From Chersky-840 sp963838775 (lineage in GTDB: Bacteria > Actinomycetota > Acidimicrobiia > Acidimicrobiales > UBA8190), in NCBI GenBank assembly GCA_963838775.1, contig CAWISP010000041.1, positions 1 through 64,000 on the forward strand: a stretch of DNA of 64,000 nucleotides. The letters run 5' to 3'. Shown here one piece after another: positions 16,668 through 25,652 of this stretch (positions are counted from its first letter, which is position 1; each line of letters begins with the position of its first letter). The notes below the pieces were generated by a model. That model was given only the letters and a program-made list of their open reading frames with translations, was not told the DNA's origin and made no database searches. Position numbers and translations under genes: made by a program.

Positions 16668-16670
16668 GCC

Positions 16671-16991
16671 CTATGGGCGCGCCGCGCCGAAGCGACGCAT
16701 CCACCAACCCGGGTCGCGGGCATGAGCGTGGAAGTGATCGGGGATCTGGCGCATGACGGCATCGACCGACCACGTCCCTGCCCCGAGGACCTCGTCGGCG
16801 ACACGTCCGAGCTGCGCCAACATGTGGTCGAGATCCTGCTCGGGGGGGTCGGTGGCGTGCGTCCGCCACACGACCATGGGCACCCGGCAGATCTCACAGT
16901 CCGCCACCCAGCAGACGTCGTCCTCGTGGTACCAGGTGGTGAGCCTCGCCGCCTCACACAGCTCACAACCGGCGCCGGCTCTGGCCATCAT
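16671..16991 (-). CDS. small HIT-like, Cys-pair protein
   Basis: A 106-residue protein. The opening CELCEAARLTTWYHEDDVCWVADCEICRVPMVVW has two C-x2-C pairs, and the C-terminus has DHFHAHARDP, which resembles the HIT-family HxHxH nucleotide-binding triad. Together with the His/Asp-rich centre this suggests a divergent HIT (histidine triad) zinc protein acting on a nucleotide, but the match is by eye only. Two adjacent ATG codons (16991, 16988) can serve as start. First of the trio with the phosphoribosyltransferase and DNA methylase. Confidence 0.6.
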   Translation of the reverse strand: MMARAGAGCELCEAARLTTWYHEDDVCWVADCEICRVPMVVWRTHATDPPEQDLDHMLAQLGRVADEVLGAGTWSVDAVMRQIPDHFHAHARDPGWWMRRFGAARP

Positions 16992-17043
16992 CTGACGTCG
17001 TTGATCGGACGCCGACCAGGAACTGGCATCGGGCGGCGCGCGC

Positions 17044-18976
17044 CTACTTGCTGAAGAGCGTGACGGTCGCCCCGGGAAGCACCGATGTCCCGGCCGCCGG
17101 GCTGCTCAAGAACACGTGGCCGCTCAGGGAACCGCCCCCGCTGACCGGCGTCAATCCCAGGGCCTGGAGGGCGGCGATGGCCTCCGACACGGTCATCCCG
17201 TACAGGTTCGAGGGGATCGTGACCGGTTGCGGCCCCTCGGAGATGACGATGTTGATCGTGCTCCCCTCGAGCGCGGAGCCGGTCGGGGCCCAGGTGATGA
17301 CCTCGGTGTTCGGCACCGACGAGCTGTACTGCTGGGTGCAGTTGGCGAGCAGGCCGACGGCCACGAGCGTGGTGGTGGCGCCTGCACAGGTCTGGCCGGT
17401 GAGCGACGGAATGGTCTCGCTCGGGGGTCCGGCCGAGACCAGGACGCTGATCGTCGACCCGTAGGGGGCGCTGCCTTGCGGGCTCCAGGCGATGACCGTC
17501 CCCTTGGCCACCGTGGTCGAGTTCTTGTCGGTGCAGGCGGCGACCAAGTGCAAGGGCGTCAGCAGAGCCGTGATGGCCGCACAGTCCCCGGTCACCGTGG
17601 CGAGCGCGGGGATCGTCACGGAGGGCAGACCCGACGACACCGTCACCACCACCGTGCTACCGCGTCGCAATTTCTCCCCCGCGGGCGGCGTCTGGCTCAG
17701 GATCTGGCCGGCGGGCACAGTGATGGACGTCTGGTGACCCTTCACGATCACGGCGAACTGGTCGTGAGCCAGCTTGGCCTCGGCCTCGGCCTGTGTGAGA
17801 CCGGTGATGGACACGAGCTTGTAGGTCGGCGTGACGAGAATCACCTTCGCCTTCTTGAGGGCCAGGACGGTTCCGGTACCGGCCAGCGCCAGCACCACGA
17901 CCAAGATGGACGACCATCCACGGCCAGCGGCGGCGGCGGCGGCGGACGGCGGCGGGACCCTCGGCGATGCCCACCGCGGTGGCGAAGGCCAGGACGTCGG
18001 GATCCTCCCCGCCGCGAGCACGGCGGCCGGCGGCGGGCGGCGGCAGCACCATGCCGTGGTTGGTGAGGTCGTCGTCCGGTGGCGGGTTGACCGGACGCGG
18101 CAGGACGACACCGGCGCCGCCCGCACCGGCGAGGCGGAGCTTCTCGGGAGCGGGCAGCTGCTCGCCCAGCTCGCGGAGACGGGCCGCGAAGGCGGTGGCG
18201 TCGAGCCTGTCCTCGGCATCGGGCGTGGCCGCCTCGGCGAGCACCTCGGCCAGCGGCCCCAGGCCGTCGTGGCCGGGGAGCTCGGCGCCGACGCGCGCCA
18301 TGAGGGTCGAGATCGTGGTGTCGGCGGTGAAGGGGACGACCCCGGTCACCGCCTCGTAGAGGACGAGCGCGAGCGAGTAGACGTCGGCCCGGCCGTCGAC
18401 CCGGTTCCCGAGCGCCTGCTCGGGGGCGGCGTAACGGGCCGTGCCCACCGTCGTCCCGGCCGGCTCGGTCAGCGAGGCCTCGGCGAGGGCGCGGGCCAGG
18501 CCGAAGTCGGCCACCCGGAGACGCCCTTCTTCGTCGAAGAGCAGGTTGGCGGGCTTCACGTCGCGGTGGACGAAGCCGCGCGCGTGCGCGTAGGCGAGCC
18601 CCTCGGCGGCCTGGGCCCCGATCGAGACGGCCTGGGCCAGACTCAGGCGCGTCCCTTCGTCGAGCATGTCCCGGAGCGATCCCCCGCCCAGGAACTCGAG
18701 CACGAGGAACGGGCCCTGGGCGTCCTCGCCCCAGTCGTGGACGGCCAGCACGTGCGCGTTGGCCAGCGCCGCCGCGGCCTGCGCCTCGGCGCGGAAGCGG
18801 CGCAGGAAACCGCCGTCGGCGGCCAGCGCGGGGTGCAGAACCTTGATGGCCACCCGACGTTGCAGCGTCGTGTCGAACGCCGCGAACACGTTCGCGGACG
18901 CCCCGCTCCCGAGGGCGGACTCAATCCGGTAGCGGCCAGCAAGGACCCGACCGATGGATTCGGTAATGGTCGACAT
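17044..18976 (-). CDS. pknB: PASTA-domain Ser/Thr protein kinase (frameshift near 17908)
   Basis: A PknB-like membrane kinase that senses peptidoglycan or lipid II. The kinase domain (about residues 12-270) has GSGASANVFAAF, VAIKVL, HRDVKPANLL, DFGLA and the AAPEQ motif. A Pro-rich linker, RRRRRR and a TM segment follow, then four extracellular PASTA repeats ending at 17044. The kinase and PASTA parts lie in different frames: removing one G near 17908 joins WPWMVV to ILVVVLALAGTGTVLAL, giving a perfect TM helix and about 643 residues. PASTA 2 and 3 each carry a Cys pair. ATG at 18976 starts STITESIGRVLAGRY. Either a sequencing error or a broken gene. Confidence 0.85.
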
Positions 18977-19066
18977 GGTCCACGCCCAGGCTACCGACGG
19001 TCGAGCGCCGCCTGGTGGACGTTCACCACCAGCCGTGACCGCCTGGCCGCGCCGGGACAAAGGGCC

Positions 19067-21257
19067 TCAGCGGGCGGGGATCTCCCCGCTGTCGAGGAGC
19101 TCCTGGAAACGGTCGCCCTCGACGATCGGCACGCCCAGCTCCTCCGCCTTCTTGAGCTTGGCGGCGCCGGGCTCGGTGCCGAGGACGACGACCCAGGTCC
19201 GGGCCGAGACGCTCCCGGGCGACTTGCCCCCCCGGGCCAGGATGGCTTCCTCGGCCTCCTCCCGGGTGAAGCCTTCGATCGTCCCGGTCACGACGACCGA
19301 GCGACCCGCCAGTGTCTGGGGGGGCTCCTCCCCGATCGCTCCGGCAGGAGCCGGCTCCGACCCCGACGCGGTCCCCGCGCCCACGGCGGCGCCCGCCCCG
19401 GCGCCCGAGCCCGTCTGGGCCGACCCGGGCACCCGCGCGCCGGGCTCCACGAGGGCGACCCCGGCGAGGCGGAGCTTGTCGATGACCCGGCGGTTGGCGG
19501 GTGACGCCACGAACTCCACCACGCTGTCGGCGATGACGGGACCGATCCCCTCGACCGCGGCGAGCTCGCCCATCTCGGCCGCCATCAACGCGTCGAGCGA
19601 CCCGTAGGCACGCGCCAGGGCGCGGCTGCCGGTGGGCCCGAGATGACGGATCCCGAGCCCCACGAGCAGGCGGCTCAAGGGACGGCTCTTCGACGCCTCG
19701 ACGGCGGCGAGGAGGTTGTCCACCGACAGGTCACCGAAGCGTTCGAGGGCCACGAGTGGCTCGGAACCGAGCGAGTAGATGTCGCCGGGGTCCGACAACA
19801 AGCCGGCTTCGACGAGTTGGATGACACGCTTCTCCCCGAGGCCCTCGATGTCCAGCGCACCACGAGAGGCGAAGTGCACGATGCGCTGCACGCGCTGGGC
19901 CGGACAGTCGATGTTCGTGCAGAAGGTGTCGCTCTCACCCGGGAGTCGGACGAGCGGTCCACCACAGCTTGGGCAGACCTCCGGGAAGTGCCAGGGACGC
20001 GACCGCTTGGTTCGGGCCGACAGCACGGGCCCGACGACTTCGGGGATGACATCTCCCGCTTTGCGCACCACCACGGTGTCACCCGGACGCACGTCCTTCA
20101 GCCGCACCTGGTCCTCGTTGTGCAACGTGGCGAGTCCGACCGTCGACCCTCCCACGAAGACGGGCTCGAGCACGGCGAAGGGCGTGGCCCGACCGGTGCG
20201 CCCGATCGACACCATGATGCGCAGGAGCTTGGTGGTGCGCTCTTCGGGCGGGAACTTGAAGGCGATGGCCCAGCGCGGCGCCCGGGAGGTGGACCCGAGG
20301 CGGCGCTGCAGCTCGAGGTCGTCGACCTTGATGACCACACCGTCGATCTCGTAGTCGAGGTCGTGGCGGTGCTCCTCCCATCGTCGGCAGAACGTCTCGG
20401 CGTCAGCCGTGCCGCGCACGATCTCCACATGGGGGTCGACGGGCAGTCCGCACTTCCGCAGCAGCTCGAGCCCCTCGCTGTGACTGGCGACGGCCGGCCC
20501 ACCGTCCATGGACCCGAGCTGGTAGGCCCAGAACGACAGCTCGCGCGAGGCGGTGATCTTCGAGTCCTTCTGGCGCAGCGAGCCCGCCGCCGAGTTGCGC
20601 GGGTTGGCGAAGGTCTTGAGCCCGGCGTCGAGCTGGCGTTGGTTGAGCGCCTCGAACGACGACACCGGCATGTAGACCTCGCCCCGCACCTCGAGCACGG
20701 ACGGCATCTTGCCGCCGAACCTTCGGCCACGTGAGCCGGTCGGGGACGGCGCCGATGGTGGCCACGTTGGCGGTGACGTCGTCCCCGGTCCTCCCGTCAC
20801 CGCGTGTCGCCGCCTGCACCAGGCGACCATCCTCGTAGAGGAGGGACATGGCCAGCCCGTCGATCTTGAGCTCGCACACGAAGGCCGCCTCGGCGGTCTC
20901 GGGTGCGATGCGCGCCATGCGGTCGAACCACGCGTGGAGCTCGTCGATGCCGAACGCGTCGTCGAGGCTCATCATGGGCGAGCGGTGCTGCACAGGCGAG
21001 AAGAGCAGGGTGGGAGCACCGGCGATGCGGCGGGTGGGGGAATCGGCGCTCACGAGCTCGGGGTGGGTGTCCTCGAGCAGGCGCAGCTCACCGATCAGGT
21101 CGTCGTAGTCGGCGTCGGTGATCTCGGGGGAGTCGAGTTGGTAGTAACGCTCGTCGTGGTACGAGATCAGGCCGCGCAGCTCTTCGACCCGGCGCGCCGC
21201 ACTGCTCGAAGCGCCCGGCTCGCCCCCATCGCCCGCATCGCCCGAAGCGCCGGCCAT
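19067..21257 (-). CDS. ligA: NAD-dependent DNA ligase (frameshift near 20719)
   Basis: Seals nicks during replication and repair using NAD. In order: Ia domain (ISYHDERYYQLDSPEITDADYD), adenylation domain with active-site CELKIDGLAM, OB fold, four-Cys zinc finger (CPSCGGPL, CTNIDCPAQ), helix-hairpin-helix repeats, and a C-terminal BRCT domain (LAGRSVVVTGTIEGFTREEAEEAI). The first ~178 residues and the rest are in different frames; removal of one base near 20719 joins RLTWPK to GGKMPSVLEVRGEVYMP. As ligA is normally essential, a sequence error is likelier than a null gene. ATG at 21257 (MAGASGD). An Ala/Gly-rich linker precedes BRCT. Confidence 0.9.
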
Positions 21258-21277
21258 GCGCGGGAGCGTACCGGGCG

Positions 21278-22375
21278 TCACACGGTCGCGGTCGGGTCCT
21301 CGAGGGGACCCTCCGAGGCAATGGGAACCTCGGTGGCGGTGGCTACCGCGGCGCCCACCACCGCATCGGCGTCGGCAGCGTCGTAGAAGGCGACGGTCTG
21401 CCCCGGTGCGACGAGAGGTTGCGGCTCGTCAAACACGACGGCATCGCCCTGCCAGGTACACCCGGCCGCCGATCCGTGCGCGCTCGTTTGGGCGAAGGCC
21501 CGATCGCCGGGCTCGAGCGCAGGCCCCACCCAGCTTGCCCGGTCGACCACGACGCGTCCCCCGACGGCATCGGCGGACGTTCCTACGGTGATGCGTCGCG
21601 CCCGAACATCGACGGTGAGGGCATAGCGTCGGTGACCGTCGACCGCCACCCCAAGGCCGCGCCGTTGCCCCACGGTCACCAGCTCGCCGGCCGGGACGGT
21701 GCCGACGACGTCGCCGCTCGAGGCGTCGACCAGGTCCGCGCCGTGCAGCGCCATGCGCTGGGCGAGAAACCCGCGCCGGCCGCGGCCGGAATGGATGAAG
21801 CACACGTCCTGGCTGTCGGGCTTGTCGGCGGTGCGTAGGCCGATGGCCCGGGCGCGCGCCCGCACCTCGGCCTTGGTCAACTCCCCCACGGGGAGCACGA
21901 CCTTTGCCAGTTCGGAGGCGTTGAGCATCGACAGCACGTAGGACTGGTCCTTCTTGGGATCGGTGCCGCGCCGAAGGCGCACCCCGCCATCGGCATGCAC
22001 GACGCGGGCGTGGTGCCCGGTGGCGAGCGCGTCGAAACCGAGACGCGAGGCGCGATCGAGGAGCAGGCCGAACTTGATGGTGCGGTTGCACTCGATGCAG
22101 GGATTGGGCGTACGGCCCGCGGCGTGGTCGGCAACGTACGGTGCGACGACCGAGTCCTCGAAGGCATCGGTGAAGTTGAAGACGTGGTGGTCGAGGCCGA
22201 GTTGTTCGGCCACGCGCCGGGCGTCGTCCACGTCGGCCACCGAGCAGCACCCGCTGTCGGACGCGCCGCCCCACAGTTTCAGGGTGGCACCGACGACGTC
22301 GTGGCCGGCCTCGGCGAGCACGGCGGCGGCGACCGAGGAGTCGACCCCGCCCGACATGGCGACGAGCACGCGCAT
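21278..22375 (-). CDS. mnmA: tRNA-specific 2-thiouridylase
   Basis: Thiolates U34 of tRNA-Lys, -Glu and -Gln using sulfur passed from a cysteine desulfurase. The 365-residue protein has the PP-loop VAMSGGVDSSVAA, catalytic cysteines in PNPCIECNRTIKF and DSQDVCFIHSG, and the GTDPKKDQSYVLSML segment. ATG at 22375 (MRVLVAMSGG) lies 3 bases after the stop of the desulfurase gene, its likely sulfur donor, so the pair forms one unit. The longer frame upstream is rejected. Confidence 0.95.
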   Translation of the reverse strand: MRVLVAMSGGVDSSVAAAVLAEAGHDVVGATLKLWGGASDSGCCSVADVDDARRVAEQLGLDHHVFNFTDAFEDSVVAPYVADHAAGRTPNPCIECNRTIKFGLLLDRASRLGFDALATGHHARVVHADGGVRLRRGTDPKKDQSYVLSMLNASELAKVVLPVGELTKAEVRARARAIGLRTADKPDSQDVCFIHSGRGRRGFLAQRMALHGADLVDASSGDVVGTVPAGELVTVGQRRGLGVAVDGHRRYALTVDVRARRITVGTSADAVGGRVVVDRASWVGPALEPGDRAFAQTSAHGSAAGCTWQGDAVVFDEPQPLVAPGQTVAFYDAADADAVVGAAVATATEVPIASEGPLEDPTATV

Positions 22376-22377
22376 GG

Positions 22378-23502
22378 TCAGGCCCGCAACCGCTCGACGA
22401 CCTTGGGCATAACGGAAAGCACGTGATCGATCTCGTCGTCGGTGGTGGCGTAGCCGAGTGAGAACCTGACCGCGGACTTGGCGTCGACCGGGCTCAGGCC
22501 CATAGCCAGCAGCACGTGGCTGGGCTCGATGGCACCACTGGCGCACGCCGCGCCGGCCGATGCGCACACACCTTCGTCGTCGAGCAGGACGAGGAGCTCC
22601 TCCTGATCGACTCCGCCGACAACGAGATGACAGCTGTAGGCCACCTTGGCGGCGGCATGCACGACCGTCTCGCTGACGTCCTCGATCGACGTGCTCAGGC
22701 CCGCGGCCAGGCGGTCGCGCCGGGTGCCGACGCGCCGTACGGTGTCATCGCGGGCATCGGTGACGACTCGCAGTGCCGCGGCCATGCCCACGATCCCGGC
22801 GACGTCGTGGGTCCCCGGACGTCGTCCCCGCTCCTGGGCGCCGCCGTGTAGCACGGGGCCCAGCCGAGAACCGCCGCGCACGACGAGCGCGCCGACGCCC
22901 TTCGGGCCCCCGAACTTGTGGGCGCTCACCGACACGAGGTCCGCCACCGCCGTCAGGGCCGCCACGTCCATCCACCCCACGGCGGCGACGGCATCGGTGT
23001 GCAAACGCGCCCGGGGAGCGAGGGCGCGCACCAGCGCGGCCACGTCGGCGAGCGGCTGCACCGTGCCCACCTCGTTGTTGACGAGCATCACCGAGACGAG
23101 CTCCACGCGATCATCGAGCTGCTCCGCCAAGGCGTCGAAGTCGATGACCCCTGACTGGTCCACCGGCACGGTGATGCCACCGCGGGCGCCGCAGGCGTTG
23201 AGCACGGCGTGATGCTCGACCGCCGAACACAGCACCGTTCCCGGCCCCGGGGAATATGCGCCGAGGACTGCGAGATTGTCGGACTCGGTACCGCCCGCGG
23301 TGAACACGACCTCACCGGGCTCGCAGCCGAGGCACCGGGCCACCTCGTCGCGCGCCTCGTCGATCGCCACCAGGGCCCGGCGAGCCACCGAGTGCGAGCC
23401 CGAGGGGTTCCCGAAATGTTCGGTCAGGTAGGGAACCATGGCCGCCAACGACTCCGGGCGCATAGGCGTGGTCGCGGCGTGATCGAGGTAGGCCTGCATC
23501 AT
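22378..23502 (-). CDS. iscS: cysteine desulfurase (IscS/NifS family)
   Basis: PLP enzyme that takes sulfur from cysteine as a persulfide for tRNA thiolation and Fe-S clusters. 374 residues: N-terminal AYLDHAATTPMRPE, PLP His region AVEHHAVLNA, Schiff-base Lys in SVSAHKFGGPKGVGAL, substrate Arg in GAQERGRRPGTHD, and the mobile-loop catalytic Cys in SAGAACASGAIEPSHVL, which marks the IscS group. Placed immediately upstream of mnmA, so supply of sulfur to tRNA is the likely main job. Confidence 0.94.
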   Translation of the reverse strand: MMQAYLDHAATTPMRPESLAAMVPYLTEHFGNPSGSHSVARRALVAIDEARDEVARCLGCEPGEVVFTAGGTESDNLAVLGAYSPGPGTVLCSAVEHHAVLNACGARGGITVPVDQSGVIDFDALAEQLDDRVELVSVMLVNNEVGTVQPLADVAALVRALAPRARLHTDAVAAVGWMDVAALTAVADLVSVSAHKFGGPKGVGALVVRGGSRLGPVLHGGAQERGRRPGTHDVAGIVGMAAALRVVTDARDDTVRRVGTRRDRLAAGLSTSIEDVSETVVHAAAKVAYSCHLVVGGVDQEELLVLLDDEGVCASAGAACASGAIEPSHVLLAMGLSPVDAKSAVRFSLGYATTDDEIDHVLSVMPKVVERLRA

Positions 23503-23528
23503 CCAAGGCTACGTCGGCGTTGCGGAGC

Positions 23529-23617
23529 CCCAACGCGCCTGGGCGCGCCGTACCCCCAACGCGCTCGGGCGCGCCGTACCCCCAACGCGCTCGGGCGCGC
23601 CGTACCCCCAACGCGCC
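23529..23617. repeat. 26-bp intergenic repeat, about 3.4 copies
   Basis: The unit GTACCCCCAACGCGCTCGGG(CGCGCC) repeats with exact 26-bp period (GTAC at 23550, 23576, 23602). Each unit includes the short palindrome GGCGCGCC. It lies between iscS and the 3' end of a membrane protein gene. Confidence 0.9.
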
Positions 23618-23628
23618 CGAGCCGTTTC

Positions 23629-24291
23629 TCACGGCTTGCCGATCATGAGCACGGTGGCGAGGACGAAGAGCAGCGCCAACACGACGGCGGCGGCGGCGAC
23701 CTGGCGGCAGTCGCGATCGAGCACCGGGGTGGCCCCGCCCTCGGTCCACCCGTGGGTGAGCTCCGCCTGGATCCGCCTCTCCCCTGGCCACACGACGACC
23801 TCGGCCAGCAGGGTGGCCGCGATCCACACCGTGAGGCCCACCACGACGAAGCCGTCGCCCGACGAGAAGGCCCCGTTGCTCGTTGCAATGAGCGAGAACC
23901 CGAACACCGGCACCCCGTACAGGGCGCGGCCGGCCCAGTTGACCCCCGGGCGGAAATACCGCAACACAGCCGCGGCGGCGGGAGCCGAGGGACCCCGCCG
24001 GGCCCGGGCCGCCTGGGCCCCGGTCATGACCATCGTCCCGAACCCGACCAGGGCACACAGGACGTGGAGCATGAGGAGGATGGTGTAGACGGCGCCGGTG
24101 GGGACGCTCCGGACGGTGCCCGCCGAAATCCCCGCCCCGAGCGCCCCTCCGGGTCCGAGGATTCCGGACAAGAGGATTCGGGGCAAGAGGATCCCGGGTA
24201 AGGGGATTCTGGCCCCGAAGATCCCGGGCCCGAAGATCCCGGTCCCGAGCACTCCTGCGGGGCCGGCGGCCATTAACGTCACGGGCGCCAT
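23629..24291 (-). CDS. small integral membrane protein (DUF2269-like)
   Basis: The conserved part is about 155 residues with four hydrophobic helices: AVYTILLMLHVLCALVGFGTMV, LYGVPVFGFSLIATSNG, FVVVGLTVWIAATLLAEVVVW and VAAAAVVLALLFVLATVLMIG. The HVLCALVGFG start of helix 1 and the RxxRP-like second loop recall predicted membrane proteins of the DUF2269 sort; function unknown. The N-terminal 60 or so residues (GIFGPGIFGARIPLPGIL type) are encoded by degenerate repeats at 24160-24260 and the true start is uncertain. I place it at the ATG at 24291; the frame is open to 24444. Confidence 0.6.
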   Translation of the reverse strand: MAPVTLMAAGPAGVLGTGIFGPGIFGARIPLPGILLPRILLSGILGPGGALGAGISAGTVRSVPTGAVYTILLMLHVLCALVGFGTMVMTGAQAARARRGPSAPAAAAVLRYFRPGVNWAGRALYGVPVFGFSLIATSNGAFSSGDGFVVVGLTVWIAATLLAEVVVWPGERRIQAELTHGWTEGGATPVLDRDCRQVAAAAVVLALLFVLATVLMIGKP

Positions 24292-24630
24292 CGTCGCCGC
24301 CGGACCCGACACGGCGCCAGGAGGGGAAACCGCCGCGTAGCGCGACATCCACGGCACCGTCGCCACCGCACGTGCCCGACCACACAACTCCGGGCCAACG
24401 CCCTGGTGAACGGTTCTCGCCAGCCGCTCTGGGGTCGACAACACAACGAGCGGACATCGAACAGGTGCTCCTTACCGGCAGGTAGCGTGTAGGTGAGGAC
24501 ACGCATACGGATGGTGACAAAGCACCAGGTCTCGGAGGGCACGGTAAGTTACTGATGGGTCATCAGAGGCAGAGGGTATGGACCGGTGGACAGACAGGGT
24601 GACGAGAGCACTCGGGGTGAGGGTCGCTCC
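24292..24630. promoter_or_regulatory. divergent upstream region with inverted repeat before galT
   Basis: About 340 bases between the membrane protein and galT with no gene. At 24552-24566 is a perfect 6-bp inverted repeat with a 3-base centre, CTGATGGGTCATCAG, 64 bases before the galT ATG, a reasonable place for an operator. The surrounding bases (AAGTTACTG, GGGTATGG) are less GC-rich than the rest. No defined promoter was assigned. Confidence 0.4.
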
Positions 24631-25608
24631 ATGAACCAACTCCGCCTGGACCCCCTCACCGGCCGGTGGGTGGTCGTGAGCACCGACCGCTCGCACCGCC
24701 CCTTCCACTTCGCCACCCCCGTCCCCGTCCAGGAAGACACTTCCCGGCCCTGCCCGTTCTGCCCCGGCAACGAAGAGTCCACGCCCCCCGCCCTCGAGAC
24801 CTACGGCTCGAGCGGGCACTGGCTCGTCAGGGTGGTGCCCAACCTCTATCCCGCCTTCGAGGGCGATCACCCGTTCGTGGTGGAGAACCGCGGCCCGGTG
24901 TTCACCCAGGCCACCGCGGGAGGGATCCACGAAGTGCTCGTGCTGTCACCCGAACACGACCACGGCTGGGAGCACATCTCCGATGAGCAGGCGGTGCTCG
25001 TCATGGCTGCCATACGTGACCGGATCGAAGAGCACTCGTCGGTGCCGGGGCTTCGCTACAGCCAGGCCATCGTGAACGCGGGACGCGAGGCGGGCGCCTC
25101 GATCGAACACCCCCACGGCCAGCTGCTCGGGATGTCGTTCGTGCCCCGCGAGCTCGCCGAGGAGCAGGCCGGGTTCGCCCGCTTCGCCGGTCGGTGCCTG
25201 CTGTGCACCACCGTCGACGCCGAGGAGGACGCCGGGCACCGCGTGGTCTACGCCAACGAGCGCGTGCTCGTGGTGTGCCCGTTCTGGAGCGGCAACCCCT
25301 ACGAGATGCTCATCATCCCCCGCACCCACGGCCCGCACCTGCACCGGGCCACCCCGGCGGACCTGTCCGCGGTGGGCCGGTCCCTGCGCACCGTCCTGGG
25401 CTCGCTCGTCGAACGCCTCGGGGACGTGTCGTACAACATCGTGTTCCACTCCGCTCCCTACCGGGCACCCGAGCCCTACCACTGGCACGTCCACGTCTGG
25501 CCCAAGCTCACCACCGCAGCAGGGTTCGAGGCCGGCACGGGCGTCCTCATCAACATCGTGCCGCCCGAGCAGGCCACCGAAGAGCTCCGGGTCGCAGTTC
25601 CCGCCTGA
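24631..25608 (+). CDS. galT: galactose-1-phosphate uridylyltransferase
   Basis: Leloir-pathway enzyme exchanging UMP between UDP-glucose and galactose-1-phosphate. 325 residues: N-terminal MNQLRLDPLTGRWVVVSTDR, zinc Cys pair CPFCPGNE, the substrate loop NLYPAFEGDHPFVVE, active-site EHPHGQ with the uridylylated His, and the C-terminal YHWHVHVWPKL zinc/His motif. The ATG at 24631 is chosen since alignment starts there; 15 more codons are open upstream. No galK or galE is adjacent. The last codons and stop are part of a 17-bp tandem repeat. Confidence 0.93.
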   Translation: MNQLRLDPLTGRWVVVSTDRSHRPFHFATPVPVQEDTSRPCPFCPGNEESTPPALETYGSSGHWLVRVVPNLYPAFEGDHPFVVENRGPVFTQATAGGIHEVLVLSPEHDHGWEHISDEQAVLVMAAIRDRIEEHSSVPGLRYSQAIVNAGREAGASIEHPHGQLLGMSFVPRELAEEQAGFARFAGRCLLCTTVDAEEDAGHRVVYANERVLVVCPFWSGNPYEMLIIPRTHGPHLHRATPADLSAVGRSLRTVLGSLVERLGDVSYNIVFHSAPYRAPEPYHWHVHVWPKLTTAAGFEAGTGVLINIVPPEQATEELRVAVPA

Positions 25609-25644
25609 GCGCAGTTCCCGCCTGAGCGCGGTTCCCGCCTGAGC
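25594..25644 (+). repeat. three 17-bp repeats covering the galT stop codon
   Basis: The unit GCAGTTCCCGCCTGAGC occurs at 25594, 25611 and (one change) 25628. The first copy encodes the last residues of GalT and its TGA; the others bring extra TGA codons in the next frames. It fills almost the whole space to the convergent phosphofructokinase gene. Confidence 0.92.
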
Positions 25645-25652
25645 GGTTCGCT

